This document shows positions 7,886-16,242 of a stretch of 64,000 nt of DNA, piece by piece. A program made the translations under genes and the position numbers. The DNA comes from Actinotalea alkalitolerans (lineage in GTDB: Bacteria; Actinomycetota; Actinomycetes; Actinomycetales; Cellulomonadaceae): the NCBI RefSeq assembly GCF_023369855.1, contig NZ_JAMBPP010000005.1, positions 62,001-126,000 on the forward strand. The letters run 5' to 3'. How positions within the stretch are numbered: the first letter of the stretch is position 1; each line of letters opens with the position of its first letter. Below the pieces are notes generated by a model. The model ran no database searches. It saw only the letters and a list, made by a program, of their open reading frames with translations, and had not been told where the DNA came from.

Positions 7886-9040
7886 TCACGCGCCCGACGG
7901 GTCCAGCTGGCTGTTGAGCGCGTTGTAGTCGGCGATGAGCGCCTCGATGCGGGTGCGTTCGGCCGCGACGGCCGCCTCCTCCGCGGTGAGGTTCGCGTGC
8001 CGGGCGGCCAGGGCGGCGTCGTCGCGGGCGAGCAGGTCGGCGGCCGTCGCGAGGGTCTGGTCCGCGGGTGCCATCGGCAGCTCGGTGCCGTCCCACCACG
8101 TCCAGCCGAGTTGGAGCCGTTCCCGCTCCTCGTCGGGCATCGCGGCGACCTCGGCGGCCTTCTGCTGGTAGGTCTGCCGGTAGTTCTCGACCGAGGCGGT
8201 GTCGCCCTGATGCTGCGCCCGCTGCTGCGCGACGATGCGCTGCTGCTCGGCGAACGCCTCCTGCGTGGCCGCGATGTCGGTGGTGATCCCCTCGAGCAGG
8301 GCACGCCACCCCGTGTGCACACCGACCAGCGCGGCACGATCAGCCACGGACCTCGCGTAGACGGACTCGAGCCGCGGGGCCAGCCCACCCTCACGCCACA
8401 CCTGGGTGCCGATGTACGCGAACAGCTCCGTGGACCGGCTCTCGGGGCTGTCGCCGATCGACCCGGCGATCTGCTCGTGGATGCGGCTGTCCGCGGGTTG
8501 TGCGGCGATCTCGGCCTCCAGCAGGACGGTCATCTCCTCCTGCTCCGGGGCGTCGAGCTCCTCCCACGCCGCGTGCAGGGTCTCGTGGGCGACGGTCTCG
8601 ACCACGAACCCGCGTAACCGCGGGTCGGCCGGGGCGTACACGACCATGGTGTTGGTCCCGGCGTTGAAGCAGCCCACGGCGGCGGTCGGCAGCATGCGCG
8701 GGGTCGTGTGGCGCTCGCAGCGCCCGGCGAACTCCTGCGCACCGAGGATCTCCGGGTTCGTCCCGTAGAGCAGCGCCCGGCCGTCCTCGGACAGGAACGC
8801 CTCGTCGGCCAGGGCCACCACCGCGTCCGAGGGAGGGTCCGGCTCGGGGATCGGCGACGGTTCAGGTGCCGCGGGCTCGACGACCGGCGGAGGGGGTTCG
8901 ACGGCCTCGACATCCGGTCCGGCGAAGGGACCGGTGCTCCACCACGCGGCGCCCGCCAGGACGACCAGGAGGATCACCCCGGCGATCACCGCGGCACGCC
9001 GCCGGGAGGGACGCGCGGCGCCGGCCGGAGGAAGAGTCAT
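7886..9040 (-). CDS. Membrane-anchored putative zinc metalloprotease (HExxH), unknown family
   Basis: About 384 residues from ATG 9040. A GTG at 9094 is possible but would overlap the next gene upstream. The protein has a short basic N-terminus, one transmembrane helix (AAVIAGVILLVVLAGAAW), a Pro/Glu/Asp-rich linker, then an extracytoplasmic region. Around residue 150 lies VETVAHETLHAAWEEL, which contains HETLH, an exact HExxH zinc site in a helical setting. Two cysteines (GRCERH and VGCFNAG) sit just before it. The C-terminal third is rich in Ala/Glu/Gln heptads and likely a coiled coil. I do not recognise the family; protease activity is inferred only from the motif. Confidence 0.66.
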   Translation of the reverse strand: MTLPPAGAARPSRRRAAVIAGVILLVVLAGAAWWSTGPFAGPDVEAVEPPPPVVEPAAPEPSPIPEPDPPSDAVVALADEAFLSEDGRALLYGTNPEILGAQEFAGRCERHTTPRMLPTAAVGCFNAGTNTMVVYAPADPRLRGFVVETVAHETLHAAWEELDAPEQEEMTVLLEAEIAAQPADSRIHEQIAGSIGDSPESRSTELFAYIGTQVWREGGLAPRLESVYARSVADRAALVGVHTGWRALLEGITTDIAATQEAFAEQQRIVAQQRAQHQGDTASVENYRQTYQQKAAEVAAMPDEERERLQLGWTWWDGTELPMAPADQTLATAADLLARDDAALAARHANLTAEEAAVAAERTRIEALIADYNALNSQLDPSGA

Positions 9041-9071
9041 GACAGGTGCATCGGCAGGCTCGGAGGGACGG

Positions 9072-9452
9072 TCAAGGGCCGAAGGTGAAGGCACTCTCCA
9101 TCCCCGTCAGGGCGAGCAGCTCGCGCATCGACCGCGGGACCGCCAGGAGGCGTGGCGGCTCGGGTGCGACGTTCGCCAACCACAGCAGTGCGCCGAGCCC
9201 GCTCGAGTCGATGAACCTCACCCCGGAGCAGTCGACGTCCACCGGCAGGCCTCGCCGTGCGGCGGCCTCCAGGGCGCCCGACTCGTCGGCCACGACGGCG
9301 GCGTCGATCTCACCGGTGAGATGCACCGTCGTGCTGCGGTCGGCGGGGGTCAGGGTGATCGCGCCTCCCGGCGGCGGCGTGTCGTCCTCGGCCGGTGGTG
9401 GGGGCGCGGGCACCGGCGCGCTCATGCCGGCGTCGGACGGGAGCGGCTCCAT
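9072..9452 (-). CDS. STAS domain protein (anti-sigma factor antagonist-like)
   Basis: A 126-residue protein. After a Pro/Ala/Asp-rich tail (1-30) comes a compact STAS domain with HLTGEIDAAVV and VDCSGVRFIDSSGLGALLWL. The serine pair in DSSGLG is where anti-sigma antagonists are phosphorylated. The start at 9452 is chosen for GAAGGGG 7 bases upstream; an in-frame ATG at 9425 lacks such a site. A TACGCT hexamer about 60 bp upstream may be its -10. No partner anti-sigma kinase is nearby, so it may act in trans or bind another ligand. Confidence 0.84.
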   Translation of the reverse strand: MEPLPSDAGMSAPVPAPPPPAEDDTPPPGGAITLTPADRSTTVHLTGEIDAAVVADESGALEAAARRGLPVDVDCSGVRFIDSSGLGALLWLANVAPEPPRLLAVPRSMRELLALTGMESAFTFGP

Positions 9453-9596
9453 CGCGGGCCCCTTCGCTCGCACGGGTGCAGTGCGACGAGCGTAGAGGTG
9501 GAGGTGGAGGGATGCCAGGGTGGCGGGAAGGGTCGCCGACGGGCCGATCGGCCAAGGGGGCTCGACCACGACGCATCCTCTTGATGGGATGGCAGG

Positions 9597-11072
9597 GTGC
9601 CGAACCAGGGACCGCAGCCACCGTCCGACGCCGACATCCGCGCGGCCTTCGAGACCATGACCGCGGGTGGTGACCTCGACACGCTGCGCGCGCTGGCAGC
9701 CGCCGCGTTCGGGGGCGATCGCGCAGAGGCCCCCGACCGCCGACGCCCACCCCGGCACGACGTCGCGACCTACCGCGTGCGGGTGGACCTGGACGACCCC
9801 CACCGGCCGATCTGGCGGCAGATCGAGGTGCGCAGCGACCTCACGCTCGACCGCCTGCACGACGTGCTCCAGGCGGCGATGGGGTGGACCGACAGTCACC
9901 TGCACGAGTTCGCCGTCGGCGGGTCGCGCCAGGATCTCTCGCTGCAACGGTTCGTCACCGCGCTCGACATCGAGGAGGGCGAGCACGGTGTGCCTGAGGT
10001 CGAGGTCCGGCTCGACGAGGTGCTCCAGGACCCCGGTGACGAGGTCCTCTACACCTACGACTTCGGCGACGGCTGGGATCACACCCTGCGGCTCGAGACT
10101 GTCGAGCCCTGGGACGACACCTCCGAGGCCCGGTGCACCGACGGAGCAGGCGGGTGCCCGCCCGAGGACTGCGGCGGCACCCTGGGGTACGAGGAGCTGC
10201 TCGACCTCGCGCGGCGGCACGCCACCGACGAGGCGCTGACCGAGGACGAGCGGGAGCGCCTGGGCTGGACGGGGCTGAGCGGGTCCGCGCTGCTCGCCGC
10301 CGCCGACCACTTCGACCCGGCCGAGGTCGTCATGCCCGGGCCCCGCGCCGAGGTCAGCGCGCTCCCCCCGCTGCTCGCCGACCTCGCGACCCGTTGCCGG
10401 GTGCCCGCGCGGAACCTGCTGCTCGAGGTCGCCGCCGCAGCGGACCTGGACGCCCCGCTGCTCCTGGACACCGACGCCGTCGCCCGGCAGGTCGCACCCT
10501 TCCGATGGTTCGTGCAGCATGTGGGGTCCGGCGGCGTCCGGCTCACCGCAGCCGGCTACCTGCCACCGTCCGACGTCGAGGCAGCCGTCGCGGCGCTGGG
10601 TCTCGCCGACGAGTGGGTCGGGACCCTCAACCGTGAGTGCCACACCCTGCCGGTGCTCCTGGCACGGCAGTCGGCGCAGCGGCTCGGCCTGCTCCGCATC
10701 GCCAGAGGGCGCCTGGTCGCGACCCGTGCGGGGCTCGCTCTCGTGGACGACCCGGTCGCGATGTGGCGGCACATCACTGCCCGGCTCCCGCTCGAGCGGG
10801 ACGGGTTCGCGCGGGACGCGGCACTGGTGCTGATCCTGAGCCTCGCCGTCGGCGACGGTGCGGCGGGCGTCGCGCGCGAGCTCATGACCGGGCTCGGGTG
10901 GGTTCGACGGGACGGGCGCCCGCTCGAGCCTCGCGACCTGCGCGGGTACGCCGAGTCGACGCACGACGTCCTGGTCCGCATGGGCGTGGTCGCACGCACG
11001 GGCCGGCGGGGTGCGAGGGAGCCCGGTGCGGCCGCGCTGATCGCCCGGGCGGTGCTGCAGCGCCGCGAGTAG
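9597..11072 (+). CDS. Plasmid pRiA4b ORF-3 family protein
   Basis: A 491-residue protein with the pRiA4b ORF-3 domain in the N-terminal half. Diagnostic motifs are YRVRVDLDDPHRPIWRQIEV, LDRLHDVLQAAMGWTDSHLH and YTYDFGDGWDHTL, followed by the cysteine-containing C..GAGGCPPEDCGG segment. The C-terminal half (about 250-490) is a longer region seen in some homologues, without a known fold. The family is often found beside mobile elements, but no transposase or end repeats are visible here. Function is unknown. The gene starts at a GTG. Confidence 0.85.
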   Translation: MPNQGPQPPSDADIRAAFETMTAGGDLDTLRALAAAAFGGDRAEAPDRRRPPRHDVATYRVRVDLDDPHRPIWRQIEVRSDLTLDRLHDVLQAAMGWTDSHLHEFAVGGSRQDLSLQRFVTALDIEEGEHGVPEVEVRLDEVLQDPGDEVLYTYDFGDGWDHTLRLETVEPWDDTSEARCTDGAGGCPPEDCGGTLGYEELLDLARRHATDEALTEDERERLGWTGLSGSALLAAADHFDPAEVVMPGPRAEVSALPPLLADLATRCRVPARNLLLEVAAAADLDAPLLLDTDAVARQVAPFRWFVQHVGSGGVRLTAAGYLPPSDVEAAVAALGLADEWVGTLNRECHTLPVLLARQSAQRLGLLRIARGRLVATRAGLALVDDPVAMWRHITARLPLERDGFARDAALVLILSLAVGDGAAGVARELMTGLGWVRRDGRPLEPRDLRGYAESTHDVLVRMGVVARTGRRGAREPGAAALIARAVLQRRE

Positions 11073-11073
11073 G

Positions 11074-11091
11074 GGTGGGGCCAGCCCCACC
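11074..11091 (+). terminator. Hairpin terminator after the ORF-3 family gene
   Basis: GGTGGGGC and GCCCCACC form a tight 7-8 bp stem starting two bases after the stop codon. No T tract follows, so termination may be inefficient. Confidence 0.5.
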
Positions 11092-11149
11092 ATCGGTCCA
11101 CCGGCAGGCATGATCGTCCGTGGGTCACCCCGCCGCCAGGATCGGACAC

Positions 11150-12517
11150 ATGGACTCCACGACGTACACCAGCGAGGGAACCCCGGCCTCCGCGGAACCG
11201 ACCCCCACGCCCCTGGGCGGCCCGGAGGCCGACGATGCCGCCCGGGGCCTGCTCGTGCGCCTCGGTCGCGACACGGCCTACGTGATCGGTGGGCTGCCGA
11301 TCGCCGTCCTGTCCTTCTCGGTGCTGGTGACCGGCCTCGCGCTGGCAGCAGGCTTGCTCGTCACGGTGGTCGGCATCCCGGTCGCTGCCGGGACGCTCGC
11401 CCTCGCCGTCGGGTTCGGGAGGCTCGAACGCCTCCGGCTCGCCGCCCGCGGGACACCGCTCGGACCGGTGCACTACGCGCCACGGCGAGGATCGGGCCTT
11501 CGCCGGATGCTCAACCAGCTCACCGACCCTCGCCGTTGGGCTGCGGTGCTGCACGGGATCGGGGCCCTGGTGCTCTCGGTGGCGACCTTCAGCGTGGTGG
11601 TGACCTGGTGGGCCGGCGCGCTGGGCGGGCTGACGTACTGGTTCTGGGAGCGGTGGCTGGGCAACCCCGAGTCCAACACCACCCTCGTCGAGCTGCTCGA
11701 CCTGCCGATCACCGAGGCCCAGCTCAACCTGCTGCTCGGGCTGCTCTTCGCGCTCACCCTCGTCCCGGTGACCCGGGTCTGCGCTCAGGCGCACGTCGGC
11801 TGGGCCCGGCTGCTCCTGACCGGCTCGTCGAGAGCAGCGCTCGCGGCCCAGGTCGACGACCTGACGACCCGGCGCACCGTCGCGGCCGCAGCGGAGTCGC
11901 ACTCGCTACGACGGCTCGAGCGCGACATCCACGACGGCCCGCAGCAGCGCCTGGTCCGGCTCGGGATGGACCTGTCGGCGGCCGAGCGACGGCTGACCGA
12001 CGACCCGGAGCAGGCCCGGACGATGATCGCCGAGGCCCGTGCCCAAGCCTCCGAGGCCCTCGCCGAGCTGCGCAGCCTCTCGCGGGGCATCGCCCCGCCG
12101 ATCCTGACCGACCGGGGTCTTGCGGCGGCCCTGACCGCCGTGGTCGCGCGCTCGGCGGTGCCGACCACGGTCCAGGTGGACCTGCCGCCAGGGACGCGGC
12201 CGGCCCCGGCGACCGAGAGCGCGGCGTACTACGTGGCCACCGAGGCGCTCACCAACATCGCCAAGCACGCCGGGGCGACCAGCGCCGCGGTGACCGTGAG
12301 CGTGGTGGGAGCTCCCCAGGCCGCCGGCCCGGGTGACGAGGGCACCGACCGGGTCCAGGTCGTGGTCGAGGACGACGGCTGCGGCGGAGCGATGCTGAGC
12401 AAGGGGCACGGGCTGTCCGGGCTGGCCGACCGCGTCGAGGGACTCGGTGGACGGTTCTCGGTGCACAGCCCGCAGGGCGGACCGACCCGGGTCGTCGCCC
12501 TGCTGCCGTGGTCCTGA
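11150..12517 (+). CDS. NarL-family sensor histidine kinase with putative sensor domain
   Basis: A 455-residue kinase. The N-terminal half has four transmembrane segments with the common actinobacterial putative sensor domain. The HisKA_3 box is LERDIHDGPQQRLVRLGMDL near residue 265, with the phospho-accepting histidine in DIHDG. The C-terminal HATPase has EALTNIAKHA, DDGCGGA and GHGLSGLADRV. ATG 11150 is supported by a CAGGAT -10-like hexamer seven bases upstream, suggesting a leaderless message. The partner regulator follows 34 bp downstream. The signal sensed is unknown; envelope stress is typical for such pairs. Confidence 0.92.
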   Translation: MDSTTYTSEGTPASAEPTPTPLGGPEADDAARGLLVRLGRDTAYVIGGLPIAVLSFSVLVTGLALAAGLLVTVVGIPVAAGTLALAVGFGRLERLRLAARGTPLGPVHYAPRRGSGLRRMLNQLTDPRRWAAVLHGIGALVLSVATFSVVVTWWAGALGGLTYWFWERWLGNPESNTTLVELLDLPITEAQLNLLLGLLFALTLVPVTRVCAQAHVGWARLLLTGSSRAALAAQVDDLTTRRTVAAAAESHSLRRLERDIHDGPQQRLVRLGMDLSAAERRLTDDPEQARTMIAEARAQASEALAELRSLSRGIAPPILTDRGLAAALTAVVARSAVPTTVQVDLPPGTRPAPATESAAYYVATEALTNIAKHAGATSAAVTVSVVGAPQAAGPGDEGTDRVQVVVEDDGCGGAMLSKGHGLSGLADRVEGLGGRFSVHSPQGGPTRVVALLPWS

Positions 12518-12551
12518 CCGGCCGACGCCCGACGTGCTCCAGACTGGCGCC

Positions 12552-13229
12552 ATGCGCATCGTGCTGGCCGAGGACTCGGTGCTCCTGCGTGAGGGCCTGA
12601 TCCGGCTGCTGCAGGAGGCCGGTCACACGGTGGTCGCCGCCGTCGGTCACGCCGACGAGGTGCTGCCGGCCGTCCTGGCCCACCGCCCCGACCTCGCGGT
12701 GGTCGACGTGCGGATGCCACCGACCTTCACCGACGACGGGCTGCGGGCCGCGGTGTCGATCCGCCGCGAGGTCCCCGGGACCGGGGTGCTGGTGCTGTCC
12801 CAGTACGTCGAGGAGTCCTACGCGCGCGACCTGCTCGCCACACCTGCGCACGGGACGGGCACGAGCCGTCCGGGCGGGGTCGGGTACCTGCTCAAGGACA
12901 GGGTCCAGGACCTGGACGCCCTGTCCGACGCGGTCGAGCGGGTCGCCGCCGGTGGCTCGGTGCTCGACCCCGACGTCGTCGCGCAGCTGCTGGTGGCCCG
13001 GCAGGTCGCCGACCCGCTGGCGGTGCTCACCCCGCGCGAGCGGGAGGTCCTCGGGCTCATGGCGGAGGGCCGGTCGAACACCGCGATCGCGCAGCGGATG
13101 GTGGTGACCGAGGGGGCGGTCGAGAAGCACATCAGCAACCTGTTCATGAAGCTCGACCTGCCGTCCTCGTCCGCGGACCACCGACGGGTGCTCGCGGTGC
13201 TGACCTGGCTCCAGGGCGCCACCGGGTGA
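12552..13229 (+). CDS. NarL/FixJ-family response regulator
   Basis: A 225-residue response regulator with a receiver domain (1-150; acidic pocket AED, phospho-acceptor Asp in VVDVRMP, Lys in LLKDR). The C-terminal LuxR-type helix-turn-helix reads LTPREREVLGLMAEGRSNTA and then GAVEKHISNLFMKL. The receiver carries a short insertion (TPAHGTGTSRPGG) before the conserved GYLLKD. It pairs with the kinase just upstream. CAGACT ends six bases before the ATG, so it may also have its own leaderless promoter. Confidence 0.93.
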   Translation: MRIVLAEDSVLLREGLIRLLQEAGHTVVAAVGHADEVLPAVLAHRPDLAVVDVRMPPTFTDDGLRAAVSIRREVPGTGVLVLSQYVEESYARDLLATPAHGTGTSRPGGVGYLLKDRVQDLDALSDAVERVAAGGSVLDPDVVAQLLVARQVADPLAVLTPREREVLGLMAEGRSNTAIAQRMVVTEGAVEKHISNLFMKLDLPSSSADHRRVLAVLTWLQGATG

Positions 13230-13246
13230 TGCTTGACGCGGCGCGC

Positions 13247-13318
13247 GACGTCAGAATCGATGTCACGGTGGTTGACGTCAGAATCGACGTCACGTAGAAT
13301 GACTCCGATTCTGACGTC
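13247..13318. promoter_or_regulatory. hipBA promoter with three operator copies
   Basis: The promoter has a TTGACG -35 (13272-13277), a 17-bp spacer and a TAGAAT -10 (13295-13300). Two direct copies of the 20-mer GACGTCAGAATCGAYGTCAC lie at 13247-13266 and 13274-13293. An inverted half, GATTCTGACGTC, lies at 13307-13318. The operators cover the -35, the spacer and the start region, as expected for cooperative HipB/HipA autorepression. Confidence 0.88.
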
Positions 13319-13331
13319 ACCTGGAGGTCAC

Positions 13332-13577
13332 ATGCCGTCCGTCCGCGGAGACGTCCCGACCCCTGAGGCTCTGGGGCGGATGCTCCAGCAGGGCCGTCTT
13401 GTGCGGGGCATGAGCCAACGCGACCTCGCTCAGGAGCTGGGCATCGGGCAGAAGTGGGTCTGGGAGATGGAAAGCGGCAAGCCCGGCATCCTCACCGACC
13501 GGCTCTTCAGGATGCTGCGGGCCACCGGGGTCCGGCTGTACGCCGAGATCGACGTGCCCGAGGACGATCATGGGTGA
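13332..13577 (+). CDS. hipB: HipB-like antitoxin, HTH Xre family
   Basis: An 81-residue protein made almost entirely of an Xre-type helix-turn-helix (LGRMLQQGRLVRGMSQRDLA then GIGQKWVWEMESGKPG). It ends with the small C-terminal strand RLYAEIDVPEDD seen in HipB antitoxins. ATG 13332 follows CTGGAGGT. It overlaps hipA by 8 bp, the coupled arrangement usual for type II toxin-antitoxin pairs. HipB neutralises the HipA kinase and represses the operon through the operators just upstream. Confidence 0.92.
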   Translation: MPSVRGDVPTPEALGRMLQQGRLVRGMSQRDLAQELGIGQKWVWEMESGKPGILTDRLFRMLRATGVRLYAEIDVPEDDHG

Positions 13578-14793
13578 CCTCCGCGTCGAGCTGTACGGCA
13601 CGCTCATGGGCCACCTCGTGGGACGAGACCGGCGGACCGTCGACTTCCGGTCGGCACCCGAGGGCGTGCATCGCTACGGTCTGGGCTCCACGATGCTCTC
13701 GGAGTCCATCCCCCTCGAGCTCGTCCCGAGCCGCAGCCGCGCTGATCGTCGTCGCAGCTGGTTCGCCGAGCTCCTGCCTGAGGGCCGCGTCCTGGCACGC
13801 CTCGCCCAGGCTGCCGACCTCTCCGAGAACGACGTCCCCGGGCTGCTCCGGGCCTACGGGCGCGACGTGGCCGGCGCAGTCCAGATCCACGACCCGGACC
13901 AGCCCGGGGAACCCCGCACCCCTCACACCACCCGGCTCGACGACCAGGGCGTCGCCGACCTGCTGCGAGGCGTCGTCGCGCAACCGCTCGGGAACGCACC
14001 CGTGACGGGCAAGTCCTCGCTCGCCGGTGTCCAGGAGAAGATCGTCCTCGCCCGGCTCGGGGACCGGTGGCACCAGGTCCACGACGGGTATCCGTCCACC
14101 CACATCCTCAAGCCGTCGGTCGCCGACCACCCCACGCTGATCTTCGACGAGGAGTACGGGACGCGGATCGCCCATCGACTCGGGCTCGCCACCACGACCA
14201 CCGAGATCGGGGAGTTCGACGGCACCACCGCCCTCGTCGCTGAGCGCTATGACCGCACCGGCAACGGCGGGCGCATCCACCAGGAGGACTTCAACCAGGT
14301 CCTCGGCGCACGCGGTGACCAGAAGTACCAGGTGATCGGGGGCAAGGTCAGCCTGCAGCGCATCGCCCGGGTGTTCGCGACCCGCGGCGACGACGCCTCC
14401 CTGCGCACCCTCCTGGACCTCGTCGCCCTCACGGTCGCCGTCGGCAATCTCGACCTGCACGCGAAGAACATCTCCCTGCTGCACCCCCAGGACGCGCCTT
14501 CACGGATCGCCCCGGCCTACGACGTCGTGCCCCTGCGCCACCAGCCCACCGACGGTGACCTGGCGCTCGCGGTCAACGGCGTCTACCGGCACGCGTCGAT
14601 CACCCTGGACGACATCGTGGCCGAGGCGGGTGCCTGGGGAGTGAGTGATGCGCGGGCACACGTGGCGACGACGCTGGGCCGGATCGCGGAGGTCGTCGAG
14701 GCGGAGCAGCCCGATCCCCGGGCGCACGACGGGCTACGCGCCGAGATCGCGGGGTTCGTCGCGAACCTCCTGGCAGGCGGACCTGTGGGTTGA
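13570..14793 (+). CDS. hipA: HipA-like serine/threonine kinase toxin
   Basis: A 407-residue HipA family kinase. The N-subdomain (about 1-110) contains SIPLELVPSRSRADRR and FAELLPEGRVLARLA. The core carries KSSLAGVQEKIVLARLGDRW, the ATP-contacting HILKP, the catalytic loop GNLDLHAKN near residue 300, and the metal-binding PAYDVV. These residues match active HipA enzymes, which phosphorylate glutamyl-tRNA synthetase or related targets and cause growth arrest. No obvious active-site loss is visible. It is translationally coupled to the HipB antitoxin. Confidence 0.92.
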   Translation: MGDLRVELYGTLMGHLVGRDRRTVDFRSAPEGVHRYGLGSTMLSESIPLELVPSRSRADRRRSWFAELLPEGRVLARLAQAADLSENDVPGLLRAYGRDVAGAVQIHDPDQPGEPRTPHTTRLDDQGVADLLRGVVAQPLGNAPVTGKSSLAGVQEKIVLARLGDRWHQVHDGYPSTHILKPSVADHPTLIFDEEYGTRIAHRLGLATTTTEIGEFDGTTALVAERYDRTGNGGRIHQEDFNQVLGARGDQKYQVIGGKVSLQRIARVFATRGDDASLRTLLDLVALTVAVGNLDLHAKNISLLHPQDAPSRIAPAYDVVPLRHQPTDGDLALAVNGVYRHASITLDDIVAEAGAWGVSDARAHVATTLGRIAEVVEAEQPDPRAHDGLRAEIAGFVANLLAGGPVG

Positions 14794-14820
14794 GCAGGCC
14801 CGACCCTCTACCGTTGCCCC

Positions 14821-16242
14821 GTGGACCGCTCACTGACGACCGCTGGGGCTGACGTCGGGCCCCGGTCCCCGAGCGAGCCGTCGGGCCTGGTCGTCGCCGC
14901 GCCTGATCCTGACGAGCCGGGCTGGCGGCGAGCGCAGGTCGGCCCGGAGCAGGTGCGCACCGACGCGGCCGTCGCCGGTGCGCTGCTCGTCGGTGCGCTG
15001 CTGAGCATGGTCCTGCAGCGCACCACCGGGTTCTACACCGACCCCGCGGCGGGATGGGTCGCGCTCCTGTGCCTGGCGGCGGCGACGCTCCCGCTGGCCC
15101 TGCGCCGTCGTCACCCGAGCGTGGTGGCAGCGGTGATCATGGTCGCGTTCATCGTCGCGGTCGAGCTGTCCGTGCCCGAGACCCTCTTCATCAACATCAC
15201 GCTGTTCATGGCCCTGTACACCGTGGGCGCGTGGGAACCCGACCGGCGACGGGCCACCTGGGTGCGCCTGGCCATCGTGGTGATCATGTTCACCTGGTTG
15301 ATCATCCAGATCTTCCGGACGGTCACCGACCCGGAGTCCATCCCCGAGCTGTCACGTGCCGGGGCGTTCTCCCCGCTGGTCGCGTACCTGCTGACCCAGC
15401 TGCTGACGAACGTCCTCTACTTCGCCGGCGCCTACTGGTTCGGCGACCACGCGTGGACCTCGGCCCGGGAGCGGGCCCGGACGGCGTACCGCGGTCGCCT
15501 GCTCCAGATCGAGAGGCAGGTGGTCGAGCGGCAGGCCGTGACCCTCGAGCGGCTGCGCCTGGCTCGCGAGCTGCACGACGCCGTCGCGCACCACGTGTCG
15601 ATGATGGGGATCCAGGCGGCCGCGGCCCGCACGCTGCTCGGCACCGACGCGGAGCGCGCCGGACGAGCGCTCGCCCAGGTCGAGGACTCCGCCCGCCAGG
15701 CCATCGACGAGCTCCAGGGGGTGCTCGGCATGCTGCGCGACTCCGCCGGCGACTCCGCCGGCGACCGGGCCGGTCCTCTCGCCGGGCCCGACGACGCCCT
15801 GACGACCCGGGCCGGGCAGCGCGGGCCCGACGGTGTCGGCTCGTTGAGCGTCGAGCGCATCCCCGAGCTGGTCGAACGGTCGAGCGAGGCCGACCTGCCC
15901 GCGACCTTCCAGGTGATCGGCGACCCTGTGCCGCTGCCGCCACTGGTCTCGCTCAACCTGTACCGGATCGCCCAGGAGGCGCTGACCAACACCCGCAAGC
16001 ACGGCGGCGCCCGCGCGAGGGCCGACGTTCGGCTGCGGTACCTGCCCGGCGCGGTCGAGCTCGAGGTGGCCGACGACGGCGCCGGAGGACGGCGGCCCGG
16101 TGGCCACTCCTCGGGTCTGGGGCTGGTCGGGATGCGTGAACGGGTCGGCGCCGACGGTGGGACCCTCGAGGCAGGCCCGCGACGACGCGGCGGGTTCCTC
16201 GTCCGAGCCCAGGTACCGCTGAGGAGCGACCGTGACGACTGA
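14821..16242 (+). CDS. NarL-family sensor histidine kinase
   Basis: A 473-residue kinase with about five transmembrane helices in the N-terminal 220 residues. The HisKA_3 box is LARELHDAVAHHVSMMGIQ (phospho-accepting His in ELHDA), and the HATPase domain has EALTNTRKHG, DDGAGG and GLGLVGMRERV. Between them is a low-complexity stretch with a repeated GDSAGD unit. GTG 14821 sits six bases after a TACCGT hexamer (14809-14814), consistent with a leaderless start. It overlaps its response regulator by 11 bp and precedes an ABC-2 exporter, so it may control that exporter. Confidence 0.92.
   Translation: MDRSLTTAGADVGPRSPSEPSGLVVAAPDPDEPGWRRAQVGPEQVRTDAAVAGALLVGALLSMVLQRTTGFYTDPAAGWVALLCLAAATLPLALRRRHPSVVAAVIMVAFIVAVELSVPETLFINITLFMALYTVGAWEPDRRRATWVRLAIVVIMFTWLIIQIFRTVTDPESIPELSRAGAFSPLVAYLLTQLLTNVLYFAGAYWFGDHAWTSARERARTAYRGRLLQIERQVVERQAVTLERLRLARELHDAVAHHVSMMGIQAAAARTLLGTDAERAGRALAQVEDSARQAIDELQGVLGMLRDSAGDSAGDRAGPLAGPDDALTTRAGQRGPDGVGSLSVERIPELVERSSEADLPATFQVIGDPVPLPPLVSLNLYRIAQEALTNTRKHGGARARADVRLRYLPGAVELEVADDGAGGRRPGGHSSGLGLVGMRERVGADGGTLEAGPRRRGGFLVRAQVPLRSDRDD

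Noticed and set aside
9453-11111. Extension of the STAS gene upstream to a 679-residue protein.
   Set aside because: The extra N-terminal part is antisense to the pRiA4b ORF-3 family gene. A good ribosome binding site supports the short start at 9452.
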